Positions 1 through 8,529 of a DNA stretch of 64,000 bases are shown piece by piece. The first letter of the stretch is position 1. The number at the start of each line of letters is the position of its first letter. The stretch spans positions 1-64,000 of the forward strand of contig JBPCOJ010000069.1 in assembly GCA_051000345.1 (NCBI GenBank). The letters run 5' to 3'. The position numbers and the translations under genes are program-made. The notes under the pieces are model-generated. The model made no database searches. It was not told where the DNA came from and was given only the letters and a program-made list of their open reading frames with translations. The stretch comes from JBHENC01 sp051000345. GTDB lineage: Bacteria > Acidobacteriota > Blastocatellia > Pyrinomonadales > Pyrinomonadaceae.

Positions 1-2
1 TA

Positions 3-929
3 AAGCAATTTGCACTTGCATCTGCACTGCAAAGTCGCATCAAGAGGTATGAGACAGGCGAATTGCTTGATAATTTTCATGGTTTCGATTTCACTTTAGT
101 GCAAATGCAAGTGCAAACCGCTGTAAAGGACGCGCTGCAAACCAAAAATTATCCGAGAGATGGCGAGTTCAAATCACGGTTGACGGATGCCAAGCTTTAT
201 GGTGGTGGAGACCGCCGCGATAAGACCAAAATAATCCTCGAAGCGCTCGAAGAATCATACGAGCACAAGGAGCAAGTGCCATTCACGAAGCTTTCAATCG
301 AGCATGTGATGCCGCAAACGCCTACGGAGTGGTGGCAGAATCATCTCGGTGAAGATTGGGAGATGACGCATGAACTATCGCTGCATACTCTCGGAAATCT
401 CACCTTGACTGCGTACAATTCCGAGCTTTCCAACGATTCTTATGCAAGCAAAAAAGAGCGCCTGCGCGAGAGCCATCTGGAAATCAATAAATATTTCGAC
501 GGCAAACAATCTTGGCGGCGTGAGGAAATAGAAGAACGCGCCGAAGCCCTCGCTAATATCGCGCTGAATGTCTGGCCTTATTTTGGAACTGAAAGGCCAT
601 TGCAAAGCAATCAAGGGCGTGTCACCGGAAAAGTTCCGCGAAGATTGAGTATTCTCGGACAAGTTTTTAGCGTTGAGTCTTGGCGCGACGTGCTTGAACA
701 AACGATGAACGCCATCGCTGAAGTCGAGCCGGAAAAATTTGAACTACTTGCGGAAGAGTTTCCGCGCTTTGTCGGACGTGACAAAACCAAGTTTCGCGCG
801 ATGCGGGAACTCTCTAACGGTGCTTTCGTTGAGGTTCATTTATCAGCGCAAGATATTCAACGATTCTGTCTTCAGGCAGTAGAAGCGATTGATCTAACAA
901 CGGAAGATTGGATAATTGAAACAGCTTAA
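3..929 (+). CDS. DUF1524 / GmrSD-type nuclease C-terminal part (5' truncated by window edge)
   Basis: The reading frame is open from the first bases, so the start lies upstream and only the C-terminal part is seen (about 308 residues). An HNH-like core is visible: IEHVMPQTP at about 297-323, then GNLTL at 393-407 followed by N..LSN and a KKE stretch. This is the pattern of DUF1524, the His-Me finger nuclease domain found at the C-terminus of DUF262/GmrSD-type restriction proteins. Known members cut modified DNA or act in phage defence; that role here is inference, because the DUF262 N-terminal half is outside the window. A further roughly 110-residue C-terminal domain follows the nuclease core. 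The next gene starts 5 bp after the stop. Confidence 0.75.
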   Translation, partial: KQFALASALQSRIKRYETGELLDNFHGFDFTLVQMQVQTAVKDALQTKNYPRDGEFKSRLTDAKLYGGGDRRDKTKIILEALEESYEHKEQVPFTKLSIEHVMPQTPTEWWQNHLGEDWEMTHELSLHTLGNLTLTAYNSELSNDSYASKKERLRESHLEINKYFDGKQSWRREEIEERAEALANIALNVWPYFGTERPLQSNQGRVTGKVPRRLSILGQVFSVESWRDVLEQTMNAIAEVEPEKFELLAEEFPRFVGRDKTKFRAMRELSNGAFVEVHLSAQDIQRFCLQAVEAIDLTTEDWIIETA

Positions 930-934
930 AGATT

Positions 935-2278
935 ATGAATCAAAAAAGAAGATTAAACTCTCCACCCTGCTTATCTCTCGTTCTACTGCTCATCTTCTCA
1001 AACACTGTGCCTGCGCTTGCCGTCTCGCGGAGAGCAAGATTAAAGATCCAACAGCGAAGCGCCCCGCCAATAGCGTCGCCGACGCGCGATGAGCGTTTGT
1101 GGCAGCGTGCGTTGAAGCTTCATCGCAGCGCGATTATCGTTGACGGTCACAATGATATTCCGACGATCATGGTTGACGATGATTATGACATTGCCACGCC
1201 GTCGGCGGGCAAGTATCACACAGACCTTGCGCGCATGAAGCAGGGCGGAATGACCGGCGAGTTTTTTTCGATTTACGTTGACGGCAAGTATGCGAAGGAA
1301 GGCGGCGCGGCGCGGCGCGCGATGGATTTGATCGACGTGGTTTATCGCGCGGCGGAGCGTTACCCGGATCGATTAATGATAGCGACGAGCGCCGCAGACA
1401 TTCGCCGCGCCAAACGCGACGGAAAAATCGCCGCGCTGATGGGCATCGAAGGCGGTCACGCGATTGAGAATTCGCTTTCCGCCTTGCGCGATTTCTATCG
1501 CTTGGGCGTGCGCTACATGACCTTGACGCACAACAACACGAACGACTGGGCTGATTCCTCGCGCGATAAGCCGCTGCATAACGGCCTGACCGATTTCGGC
1601 AAGGAAGTCGTCCGCGAGATGAACCGTTTAGGAATGCTCGTTGACGTGTCGCACGTCTCGGACAAAACGATGAGTGACGTGCTCGATGTTTCAACCGCGC
1701 CGGTCATCGCATCGCATTCTTCGGCGCGCGCGCTCGATTCGCATCCGCGCAACATCCCTGATGATTTATTGCGCCGCATCGCCAAAAACGGCGGCGTCGT
1801 GATGGTCAATTTCTACACGGTCTTCATCGACCAGAAGGCTTACGATGCAGACAAAGAACGCGATCAAAAATTGAAACCGCAACTCGACGCGTTAAAGGAA
1901 AAATTCAAGGGCGACGGCAAGCGTTTGGAAGAAGAACAAAGCAAGCTTTATGCTGCCAATCCGCTGCCGCCCACGCCGCTCTCCGTGCTGATCGACCATA
2001 TCGACCACATCGCCAAAGTCGCGGGCATTGACCACGTCGGGCTAGGCTCGGATTTCGACGGCGGCGTGACCCTGCCCGAAGGCGTCAAGAATATTTCGGA
2101 GTTGCCGAACATCACATACGAGCTTTTGCGGCGCGGCTATTCCGAACAGGATGTGCGCAAAATCCTCGGCGAAAATTTCCTGCGCGCCTTCGCCAGAGCC
2201 GAACAAATTGCGCGCACTTCAACACGCAGCATCAGCGGCGAGGGAAGCACACAGCGTTTGCCGCAGGCAGAGAAATAA
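935..2278 (+). CDS. Membrane dipeptidase (peptidase M19), exported
   Basis: Zinc dipeptidase of the renal dipeptidase family, 447 aa, probably hydrolysing dipeptides in the periplasm or at the envelope. Residues 12-30 form a hydrophobic signal segment. The family metal ligands are present: HND at 72-74, bridging E172 in GIEGGHA, H240 in VDVSH and H261 in ASHS, and D373 in LGSDFDGG. Residues about 300-345 are a Lys/Glu-rich insert between strands of the barrel. The start is ATG at 935, just after the DUF1524 stop. That neighbour is functionally unrelated, so the close spacing need not mean a shared pathway. Confidence 0.9.
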   Translation: MNQKRRLNSPPCLSLVLLLIFSNTVPALAVSRRARLKIQQRSAPPIASPTRDERLWQRALKLHRSAIIVDGHNDIPTIMVDDDYDIATPSAGKYHTDLARMKQGGMTGEFFSIYVDGKYAKEGGAARRAMDLIDVVYRAAERYPDRLMIATSAADIRRAKRDGKIAALMGIEGGHAIENSLSALRDFYRLGVRYMTLTHNNTNDWADSSRDKPLHNGLTDFGKEVVREMNRLGMLVDVSHVSDKTMSDVLDVSTAPVIASHSSARALDSHPRNIPDDLLRRIAKNGGVVMVNFYTVFIDQKAYDADKERDQKLKPQLDALKEKFKGDGKRLEEEQSKLYAANPLPPTPLSVLIDHIDHIAKVAGIDHVGLGSDFDGGVTLPEGVKNISELPNITYELLRRGYSEQDVRKILGENFLRAFARAEQIARTSTRSISGEGSTQRLPQAEK

Positions 2279-2363
2279 TCGGCATGTGCATAAAGTTTCA
2301 GGTTGCCCGCAATTGCTCGCAGGCAGCCTGATTCCGATTCTTCGAGCCGCTTTTGCCGGACGC

Positions 2364-2966
2364 TTACTTGAACACGATTCCGAACGACAAACGAAGATTA
2401 TTCTGTCGCTCGTCGCCGAATCTCGTTCGCAAGTAATCGGCATGAATCGCGCGGATGGCGATTCGCTCCGAGACATTGATGTCCAGACCGCCGCCGAGCG
2501 CGTAGGCGAACTTCGTTTCGCTGTCGGAAAAGGACGTTACTGCGTCGAGGTCGTTAATCGTCGCGCTTACTCTGGCGCGTGCGACGCCGAAAAGAGCTTC
2601 CGCGAATGGCGTCACGCGCCCGCGCCGTGCCTTGATTTGAGGCCCGGCGAGAAAATTGTAGAGCGATGCGCGCGCATTCGTGATGCTTATATCAGGATCG
2701 ATTGCGTCAGGTGCAAAACTTTTGTAGTGGCCGCTGATGTCACCGGCGATACTGAAATTGCGTTTGATGTTCCCGCTGATTTGAGCATGAAAGCCATTCA
2801 GATTTTCGCCGCCGCCGAAGTCGCCGCCGCGCGGCTGGATGTCCGCGCGCAAGTACGAATAGCCGCCGAAGACTTCTACCTTCGGATAGTCCCGATCCTG
2901 CGCAAAGGCCGACGCTGCCGAGCACGCAAGAAATAAAACTGCCAGCAATGATTTCCGCATTAACAT
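2364..2966 (-). CDS. Outer-membrane beta-barrel protein
   Basis: A 200-residue protein with a classic signal peptide (about 1-22, cleavage after AFA-Q). Alternating amphipathic strands follow: VEVFGGYSYLRAD near the mature N-terminus, repeated aromatic/glycine strands, and a terminal strand ending LSFGIVFK. This fits the small 8-strand barrel (OmpA/OmpW-like) type. The start at 2966 is supported by GGAG 7 nt upstream on the minus strand. Its ligand or role cannot be read from sequence. It is transcribed towards the M19 gene and is separated from the VWFA operon by a 327-bp gap. Confidence 0.8.
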   Translation of the reverse strand: MLMRKSLLAVLFLACSAASAFAQDRDYPKVEVFGGYSYLRADIQPRGGDFGGGENLNGFHAQISGNIKRNFSIAGDISGHYKSFAPDAIDPDISITNARASLYNFLAGPQIKARRGRVTPFAEALFGVARARVSATINDLDAVTSFSDSETKFAYALGGGLDINVSERIAIRAIHADYLRTRFGDERQNNLRLSFGIVFK

Positions 2967-3293
2967 AATTATTCTCCAATTGATTTTAGTGGCCTGAAGG
3001 CAGGCTTAAAGTTTCTGAACACGACGCGCGCCCGGTTGATGAACCTACGGACACACTTCGGGCGTTCAGTCTTGACCATTGCTTTGGCGTATGAGCTTTC
3101 GCTCTCGACAAACGTGGCCTTAACTTACGTGCAATTTAAGAACGACACACGGCGAGGCACTGAAGGCGCAGAGGTCATGCGTCATCACTTCACGGCACGA
3201 AAGCAGCCGTGATTTTTATTGCTTTAGAGTTCGAGTGAGATTACAAAGATACGGGCAGAGCGATGCGGGCAACGGGGAGTCGGAGTTGGCCCT
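2967..3293. other. Intergenic region, upstream of the barrel-protein gene and downstream of the VWFA gene
   Basis: This 327-bp gap has no convincing coding frame. It contains a plus-oriented hairpin (tcacggc at 3190-3196 and gccgtga at 3206-3212) followed by five T residues, which resembles a short intrinsic terminator although no plus-strand gene ends just before it. TAAAAT close to 2970 on the minus strand could be a -10 for the barrel gene, but I see no good -35. Confidence 0.4.
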
Positions 3294-4367
3294 CTATCTC
3301 TGCGAAGAAAGTTTCGTTTGCTGCTCGGTGGAATCGTCCTTCAAGTAATAGCCGCGCCGCGCGTTCACGACAAGCTGTCGCTGTTTGTTTTGCCCGTCGC
3401 GCGCTTTAACACGCACTTCGAGATTGTGAATTCGTCCGTCGTCGCGCTCTTGCTCACCGAGCGCGAAGCCGAGACTATAGCGCGCGGATAATCTGTTGAT
3501 GATGTCTTCGAGCGCGGCAGCATAGTTTTTAGGATCAGGCACGCTCAATGCCTCGCCGCCGGTTCGTTGAGCAAAGTAATTCATGCTGCCCGACATGCTT
3601 CCACCGGCCACAAACACAAACGGTTTGAAGATCGAGGCCAGCACTTTCGTTAACTTCTGGCTTTGGCTAGTAAGCGCGTTGTATGTGACATTTGCGCGAT
3701 TGAGTTTCGCGGCGAGTTGACGGCGCTCCTTGAAAAGGATCATGAGTATAGGGTCTGTTATATGGACGATGACGACTTGCGAGTTCGGGCGCTCCCGTGT
3801 CGCAAGTCGTGTGACCTCTTCGAGAGCGATGTGTGGAGTGACTTTTAGAAGACTGTTATCTCCCTTGATCTTTCCGTGTTGAAGTGCAACAAGATTCGGC
3901 ACGGCTGCGAGAGCTTCCGTCACCTGCGCGCGGTCGCGTGTGAAGCCGGAGATGGGTTCGTATTCCATGCCGAAAAAATCTCCGGCCACTGCGACTTCGT
4001 CTTCCGGGCGCAACTTCGCCAGCACCGCATTGAGCGATTGGAGAACTTCAGGCTGTTGCATATATTTTCCCGCGCCGATATCGTCCAGATCGAGAAGCAG
4101 CACGAGCGCGAGCGGGCGCTTGCGTGTATCGCCTTCGCGTGCAAAGTAAGCGAGGGAGCGCGGCTTGCCGTTATCGAGCACCTGAAAATTGTCCTGCGTC
4201 AGATCACGCACGGGCGTCCCCGTCTTTTTCTCTTGAACAAGCGTATCGACGAAGACGACGCGCGTTCTGATGCGCACAGTTTCCTCGGCGGTGTTCTGCG
4301 CCCGGATAGGAAGAACGCCGTAGAGCGCACAGAAGCACGCCAGCAAACACAATTTATTCTTCAACAC
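3294..4367 (-). CDS. VWFA-related acidobacterial-type secreted protein (copy 1)
   Basis: 357 aa with a signal peptide (1-23, IRA-Q) and then a von Willebrand A-like fold of the kind widespread in Acidobacteria. The family opening is clear: RTRVVFVDTLV, then DNFQVLDNGKPR, then a hydrophobic strand ending LLLDLDD at 90-96 where the MIDAS motif DxSxS would lie. The MIDAS serines are missing (DLDD), so metal-dependent ligand binding is doubtful. It closely parallels the next gene (4400-5593) in its N-terminal 90 residues and in the C-terminal YSLGF...NLEVRVKARD segment, so the two are tandem paralogues. It is the last gene of the ECF sigma operon. Function unknown; an exported adhesion or sensor role is inference. 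Confidence 0.85.
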   Translation of the reverse strand: MLKNKLCLLACFCALYGVLPIRAQNTAEETVRIRTRVVFVDTLVQEKKTGTPVRDLTQDNFQVLDNGKPRSLAYFAREGDTRKRPLALVLLLDLDDIGAGKYMQQPEVLQSLNAVLAKLRPEDEVAVAGDFFGMEYEPISGFTRDRAQVTEALAAVPNLVALQHGKIKGDNSLLKVTPHIALEEVTRLATRERPNSQVVIVHITDPILMILFKERRQLAAKLNRANVTYNALTSQSQKLTKVLASIFKPFVFVAGGSMSGSMNYFAQRTGGEALSVPDPKNYAAALEDIINRLSARYSLGFALGEQERDDGRIHNLEVRVKARDGQNKQRQLVVNARRGYYLKDDSTEQQTKLSSQR

Positions 4368-4399
4368 TATCTGCCTCCTGATTCAAATATTTCAATCGT

Positions 4400-5593
4400 T
4401 CATGTTCGCGGGCGGATTAAACTCGCTTGCGGACTTGCTGCCTTCTCTTCCGCTTCACATAAACAGTAGCCTTGACGGGCAGACACGACGAGCTTTCGCG
4501 CTTTGCCGCGTTCGTCGCGCGCTTTAACACTCACCTGTAGACGGTGCAGGCGTTTATCAACCATCTCGTTTTCGTTGAGCGTAAAGCCGAGGCTGTAGCT
4601 GGCGTTGAGGCCGCCGATGATTTCACCGAAGGCTTTGGCAAAGTCTTCAGCGTTAGAGACGTTTGCCGAGATGCCGCCCGTTTGCTTGCTGAGATACGAC
4701 GCTAGATGAAACCGCGTGCGTAATATCGGCGACATCACGTTACCGACTACATTTATCATTTTACCCATCAAGGTTCGCTCGACATTCACGCTGCTGACGA
4801 TCACGCCCGCTCCGATCAACGCCCGCGCGCTCTCCGCGCTTTTCTTCAAGCTATCCTCATCCAGATCATCTGAAATCTCTGCGACAGCAACTTGCGAACC
4901 GGGTCGTTCATGCGTCGCCAAAAGCGGCGCGGTCTTCAGCGCATCCTCAAAGTCGGGTGCTGTGGTGAACATCGGCGCGGGCGTCGGATCGTTCATCATG
5001 GCGGTTGTTTCCAGCGGCTGCTTTAACTCCGCTTTCCACATCTCCTTGAATGAAAAAATCTTTTTTACTTGCGGCCAGTTTTGAACTGCAAACTGCTGCG
5101 AGTCTCTGAGCGCCGCAGCCGTCTTCGCGCGGTCACGCGTCAACGGCTCTATCATTTTCGATTTCATTTGAAAGGTGAAGAATGACGGTTGCGGCTCGTA
5201 CCATCTCCTCATGACCGCTACTTCGTCGTCGGGCTGAAGTTTCGCAAGGCTCGCTATGATGCCTTCGATAACTTCCGGCTTCTGCAAATAAATTATGGCG
5301 TCGGACGACATATCCAGCACCACGACGAGCGCGAGAGGCCGCTTGCGCCTGTCGGCGTCGGTGGCGAAATATGAGAGCGTGCGCGGCTTGCCGTCATCGA
5401 GCACTTGAAAATTCTCACGCGCAAGATTTTTGATTGGCTGATTCGTTTTTTTATCTTTGACGAGCGTATCGACGAACACGACGCGCGTATTGATGCGCAA
5501 CGTCTCCTCTGTTTGCTGCGCACTCACTTGAACAGCAGCGCCAAGCAGCAGCGCCGCCGCACTCACCAACACAGTCAAGAATTTCTTAAGCAT
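4400..5593 (-). CDS. VWFA-related acidobacterial-type secreted protein (copy 2)
   Basis: 397 aa, signal peptide 1-25 (VSA-Q), same family as the downstream gene. The motifs are INTRVVFVDTLV, FQVLDDGKPRTL and a strand ending VVLDMSSD at 91-98, again not a clean DxSxS MIDAS. It has an insert of about 40 residues (roughly 130-200) absent from copy 1. The C-terminal YSLGFTLNENEMVDKRLH and QVSVKARDERGKARKLVV segments correspond to copy 1. Copy 1 starts 32 bp downstream on the same strand, which suggests co-transcription. Confidence 0.85.
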   Translation of the reverse strand: MLKKFLTVLVSAAALLLGAAVQVSAQQTEETLRINTRVVFVDTLVKDKKTNQPIKNLARENFQVLDDGKPRTLSYFATDADRRKRPLALVVVLDMSSDAIIYLQKPEVIEGIIASLAKLQPDDEVAVMRRWYEPQPSFFTFQMKSKMIEPLTRDRAKTAAALRDSQQFAVQNWPQVKKIFSFKEMWKAELKQPLETTAMMNDPTPAPMFTTAPDFEDALKTAPLLATHERPGSQVAVAEISDDLDEDSLKKSAESARALIGAGVIVSSVNVERTLMGKMINVVGNVMSPILRTRFHLASYLSKQTGGISANVSNAEDFAKAFGEIIGGLNASYSLGFTLNENEMVDKRLHRLQVSVKARDERGKARKLVVSARQGYCLCEAEEKAASPQASLIRPRT

Positions 5594-5642
5594 TGTTATC
5601 CCTTTTATTTCTTGCGCCGTCTCTTTGTTCGCTTGAAGCGGC

Positions 5643-6221
5643 TTACTGCGGCGATTCGTCTGTAGCCTCGTTTGTCAGTGCGTTGCTCAACGCGTCCGGC
5701 TGTTCAAGCAGCTTGAGCAATGCCTGCGGAGCGATGTCTACTTGCACCACCGTTGCATTGCGCTGACCGATGTTGACGAGCAGCAGCCTGACGTTTTCGC
5801 TGCCCGTGTTTTTGATATACGTGTAAACCTGCGCGCCGTCACGCGTCGATTGCAGAAGCACGAGCGGCTGCCATTCCTTATCGAACGTAAACGCCTTGCC
5901 GATTAATTCCGCAAACTCGTTGCTGTCGTCGTGCTCCGCGAAATCCTGATTCTCGAAGACGGCGAGCTTGAAATTTTTGGCCGTCTTTAATCCCGCGACG
6001 CGCGCTCCGAGCCTTGCGAGTTTCATTAATGGAATGCGCTTTTGCTTGACGCGGTAATACGATCCGACGAGCTTGACGACGGCGGCGAACGGCTCGATTT
6101 CCTTGGCTTCGGTAATCGGTGCAGGCAGCCATAGCAGCAGCGGCATACACGCTGCCAGAAACACCGCCGCCAATAACAAGCAAGTTCGTTTATGTAAAAG
6201 TTGTGCGCGCATACACATCAC
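5643..6221 (-). CDS. Unknown exported protein of the ECF sigma operon
   Basis: 192 aa; I do not recognise the family. A strongly hydrophobic N-terminus (about 13-33) contains VFLAAC, which could be read as a lipobox but is followed by more hydrophobic residues, so a signal anchor is equally likely. The rest alternates strands and helices (PLVLLQSTRDGAQVYTYIKN, VRLLLVNIGQRNATVVQVDI). The segment order resembles the DUF4252 protein encoded just upstream, so a distant relationship is possible. It starts 6 bp after the DUF4252 stop, indicating one transcript with the anti-sigma gene. Confidence 0.7.
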   Translation of the reverse strand: MMCMRAQLLHKRTCLLLAAVFLAACMPLLLWLPAPITEAKEIEPFAAVVKLVGSYYRVKQKRIPLMKLARLGARVAGLKTAKNFKLAVFENQDFAEHDDSNEFAELIGKAFTFDKEWQPLVLLQSTRDGAQVYTYIKNTGSENVRLLLVNIGQRNATVVQVDIAPQALLKLLEQPDALSNALTNEATDESPQ

Positions 6222-6227
6222 AGGCTT

Positions 6228-6824
6228 TTATTTGTGCGGCGGTTTGCTTGTCTTTTCGAGTTCGAGCAGCGGCACGCCGAAACTGCCTTGTAGTTGACTG
6301 AGTTTATCCAGATCGACCGCGCCGACGATGTTGACGAAGGTCAGGTTTTTCAAGTCGGTTCCAATCACAGCCAAACCTATGACGCTATCTCCATCCTTCT
6401 TCACGTAAACTTCCACGTTGAGATCGTCGCGCTTGCTGCGAACTTCGACGATGTTCGTCCAGCCGGGTTCTTGCTTTAGCTGCGCGCGAATCCCTTGCAC
6501 GTCTGCTTCCGTGTAAGCTCCCGCTTCATCGAACTCGAAACTCCTGACGTAGATTCCCTTTATTCCGGCGATCATGTCCTTCACTTTGGCTTCTTCGGGG
6601 TCTTTGCCGGACAGAAATTTTGCGGCTTGCTGCAGCAGCGAACCGTCGATGTTGACGTTGACGCTCGTCGCCGCTTTGCTGGCGAGTCGGTCAAGGCCGC
6701 CGATTTTCAAGCGTGCATCCTGCTGCTGCTGCGCGCGCGCCGGTAGGGAAGTCGCCGCGAAGAGGCACAGCAGCAACAAGGCAAAGCAATATGGTTTTGG
6801 CAAAGTAAGATTGATGTGTTTCAT
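6228..6824 (-). CDS. DUF4252-like exported protein
   Basis: 198 aa with signal peptide 1-31 (ARA-Q). The mature part follows the DUF4252 layout: a helical stretch (LDRLASKAATSVNV), a helix with GIKGIYVRSFEFD, a second half with WTNIVEVRSKRDDLNVEVYV and a terminal strand pair FVNIVGAVDLDKLSQL. DUF4252 proteins are exported or lipoproteins and are known from Bacteroidetes and Acidobacteria next to ECF sigma/anti-sigma pairs; their biochemical role is not established. It lies 5 bp after the anti-sigma gene. Confidence 0.75.
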   Translation of the reverse strand: MKHINLTLPKPYCFALLLLCLFAATSLPARAQQQQDARLKIGGLDRLASKAATSVNVNIDGSLLQQAAKFLSGKDPEEAKVKDMIAGIKGIYVRSFEFDEAGAYTEADVQGIRAQLKQEPGWTNIVEVRSKRDDLNVEVYVKKDGDSVIGLAVIGTDLKNLTFVNIVGAVDLDKLSQLQGSFGVPLLELEKTSKPPHK

Positions 6825-6829
6825 ATTCG

Positions 6830-7642
6830 CTATCTCATTTCCCGGTTCGGCTCGCTGACCGGCGTGGGCTGACGTGTGCGCCGCTGTTCTTCCTGTATCT
6901 TTCTCTGCGCAATGTAAAGTTGAGTGCTCGTGATTCTTAAGGCCAGCATCAATTGCTTTTTGGCTTCTTCGCCTGCCTCGCGGCTCGATATTTCGGGTTC
7001 GGGCGTTGCCACTCGCGGCGCTTGATTGCCTGCATTATTAACTGCACGAGCGCGCCGAAAACTTCTTTCATTGCGCTTCTCCGTTGGCACGAACCGAATC
7101 TTGCTCATCAGTTTATTAGGATTGCCCAAAGACTTATTACCGGATGCGTCGTTAAGATTTTTACCGGATGTGCCGTCAAGTTTGGCAATGCTGTTTTCAA
7201 TGGATGGAATTTGGGCGTCGATGTTGTTACTCGTCTGCGCGACAACATCATGCTTTGGAGTTTCTACATGAGCTTTATATTTAATCAGGCCGATGAAGGC
7301 TCCGATTGCGACAAGCGCGATGGCTGCGATTTGCGCGGCGCGAAGATGCTGCATACCGAAGGCGCTTGTCGCCCAACAACGTATGCGCGGCAGAAGCGGC
7401 GGCAACGCGCGAATGCTTTTCTCTTCTTCAATCTTCGCTTGCAGATTGTTCCACAGGGCAGGCGTTGCTTCGACACCGATTAGATACTGCGCGTATGCGT
7501 TTTGTTCTTGAACCAATTCCTGAAAGCCGCGCGCGCATGTTTCGCAGGCGGCTAAATGCGCCGCCACTTGATCGGTGTTCTCCGGGTTAAGCTCATGCTC
7601 GACGTAGTCATCGAGCAGCACGAAGCATTCTTCACATTTCAT
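6830..7642 (-). CDS. Anti-sigma factor with zinc-finger (zf-HC2) domain
   Basis: 270 aa. The N-terminus carries the zinc-binding anti-sigma domain, with CEEC at 3-6 and the HxxxCxxC signature HLAACETC at about 29-36. This domain in other bacteria binds and inhibits the cognate ECF sigma factor. A single transmembrane helix (about 105-122, IAAIALVAIGAFIGLI) places the C-terminal half (Asn/Ser-rich, then helical and Arg-rich) outside the cytoplasm. Its ATG overlaps the end of the sigma factor gene, the usual arrangement for translational coupling of such pairs. Confidence 0.9.
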   Translation of the reverse strand: MKCEECFVLLDDYVEHELNPENTDQVAAHLAACETCARGFQELVQEQNAYAQYLIGVEATPALWNNLQAKIEEEKSIRALPPLLPRIRCWATSAFGMQHLRAAQIAAIALVAIGAFIGLIKYKAHVETPKHDVVAQTSNNIDAQIPSIENSIAKLDGTSGKNLNDASGNKSLGNPNKLMSKIRFVPTEKRNERSFRRARAVNNAGNQAPRVATPEPEISSREAGEEAKKQLMLALRITSTQLYIAQRKIQEEQRRTRQPTPVSEPNREMR

Positions 7643-8198
7643 CGCTTGCCTCCATGTAAGGCCGTATCATTCGCCGCATCTCCGCCTTCGCGCGGTGCAG
7701 ATCGGTCTTGAGCTTCGGGATCGAAGCATTGGTTATCGACGCGATTTCCTCGTAGCTTTTTTGCTGAAGAACCTTCAGCGTGAACACCAAACGCTTATCT
7801 TCGCCGAGCTTGGAAAGAGCATCGCGTATGACTCCATTAAGTTCCGTGTTCAGTAATTGAGCGTCCGGCGCGGGCTTATCGCTGCGAAGTTCCGTAGTGT
7901 TCCCGCCGTCGATCTCGACTGTCGGAGCTTCTCTGCGGCGTGAGCGGAGCGCATTGCTCGCGGCGTTCTTGGCGATGCCGCAGAGCCACGTCGAGAGCAA
8001 TGCTTCATCGCGCAGGCTATGTATGTTTCTGTATGCGCGCATAAAAGTTTCCTGCGTCAGTTCCTCTGCTAAACCGTGTTCGCCGACCATGCCGTAGAGA
8101 AATCTGAGCACGAGCCTGTGATGCCGCTCGAAGATCGAACGAAAGGCCACCGCATCACCACTGCGAACGCGGGCAATCAGGCTCTCGGATTCGTCCAT
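7632..8198 (-). CDS. ECF-type RNA polymerase sigma factor
   Basis: About 188 aa. The sigma-70 region 2 motif is present (RHHRLVLRFLYGM, then ELTQETFMRAYRNI and TWLCGIAKN), then a linker, then a region 4 helix-turn-helix (KSYEEIASITNASIPKLKTDL). I chose the ATG at 8198 because family members begin MDESESLIARV and GGGAA lies just upstream; an in-frame ATG at 8237 would add 13 residues. It heads an operon with its anti-sigma factor and four exported proteins, so it probably controls an envelope response. A GGAAC element lies upstream. Confidence 0.88.
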   Translation of the reverse strand: MDESESLIARVRSGDAVAFRSIFERHHRLVLRFLYGMVGEHGLAEELTQETFMRAYRNIHSLRDEALLSTWLCGIAKNAASNALRSRRREAPTVEIDGGNTTELRSDKPAPDAQLLNTELNGVIRDALSKLGEDKRLVFTLKVLQQKSYEEIASITNASIPKLKTDLHRAKAEMRRMIRPYMEASDEM

Positions 8199-8311
8199 CA
8201 ATATTCCCGCGCACGCATCTTGCGAACTTGCCGCCATAAGACTCGTTTCTTAATTCCGAGCGTTTCTTAAACGCCTGTGGCTTCTCAAAGCATCCCGCTT
8301 TAATCGCCCAA

Positions 8312-8338
8312 GTAACATGCAGGATTTATCCTCGTTCC
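8312..8338 (-). promoter_or_regulatory. Possible ECF-type promoter of the sigma operon
   Basis: On the minus strand GGAAC (8338-8334) is followed after 16 nt by TGTTAC (8317-8312). GGAAC is the classic -35 of many ECF sigma factors, and ECF operons are often autoregulated. The -10 match is loose, so this is a suggestion based on position and the -35 only. Confidence 0.3.
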
Positions 8339-8454
8339 AATTAATTAGTACCCATCTAAAGCAAAAGGTTTCAGGCCGCCGGATTAATTTCCACAAAACC
8401 CTTCCCTGTGCGCCGGTATGAAATTTCAAAGGATACTTCTCACGCGCCCTTTAC

Positions 8455-8504
8455 ACACGAAGCGCGTGATGATCGCTGCTTAACGATCACCACGCGCTTC
8501 GTGT
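8455..8504. terminator. Long hairpin after the small Gly-rich gene
   Basis: Perfect 14-bp arms (acacgaagcgcgtg at 8455-8468 and cacgcgcttcgtgt at 8491-8504) with an inner gatcg/cgatc pairing in the loop. It lies 26 bp past the stop of the minus-strand gene 8530-8775, so a terminator role fits, but neither side has a real T-run. Confidence 0.5.
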
Positions 8505-8529
8505 GCGTTCTGTTGTTGTCCAAAAGAGC

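Noticed and set aside
1167..1694. Long minus-strand ORF under the M19 gene
   Set aside because: Arg/Ser-rich shadow of a high-GC gene; the plus strand has clear motifs.
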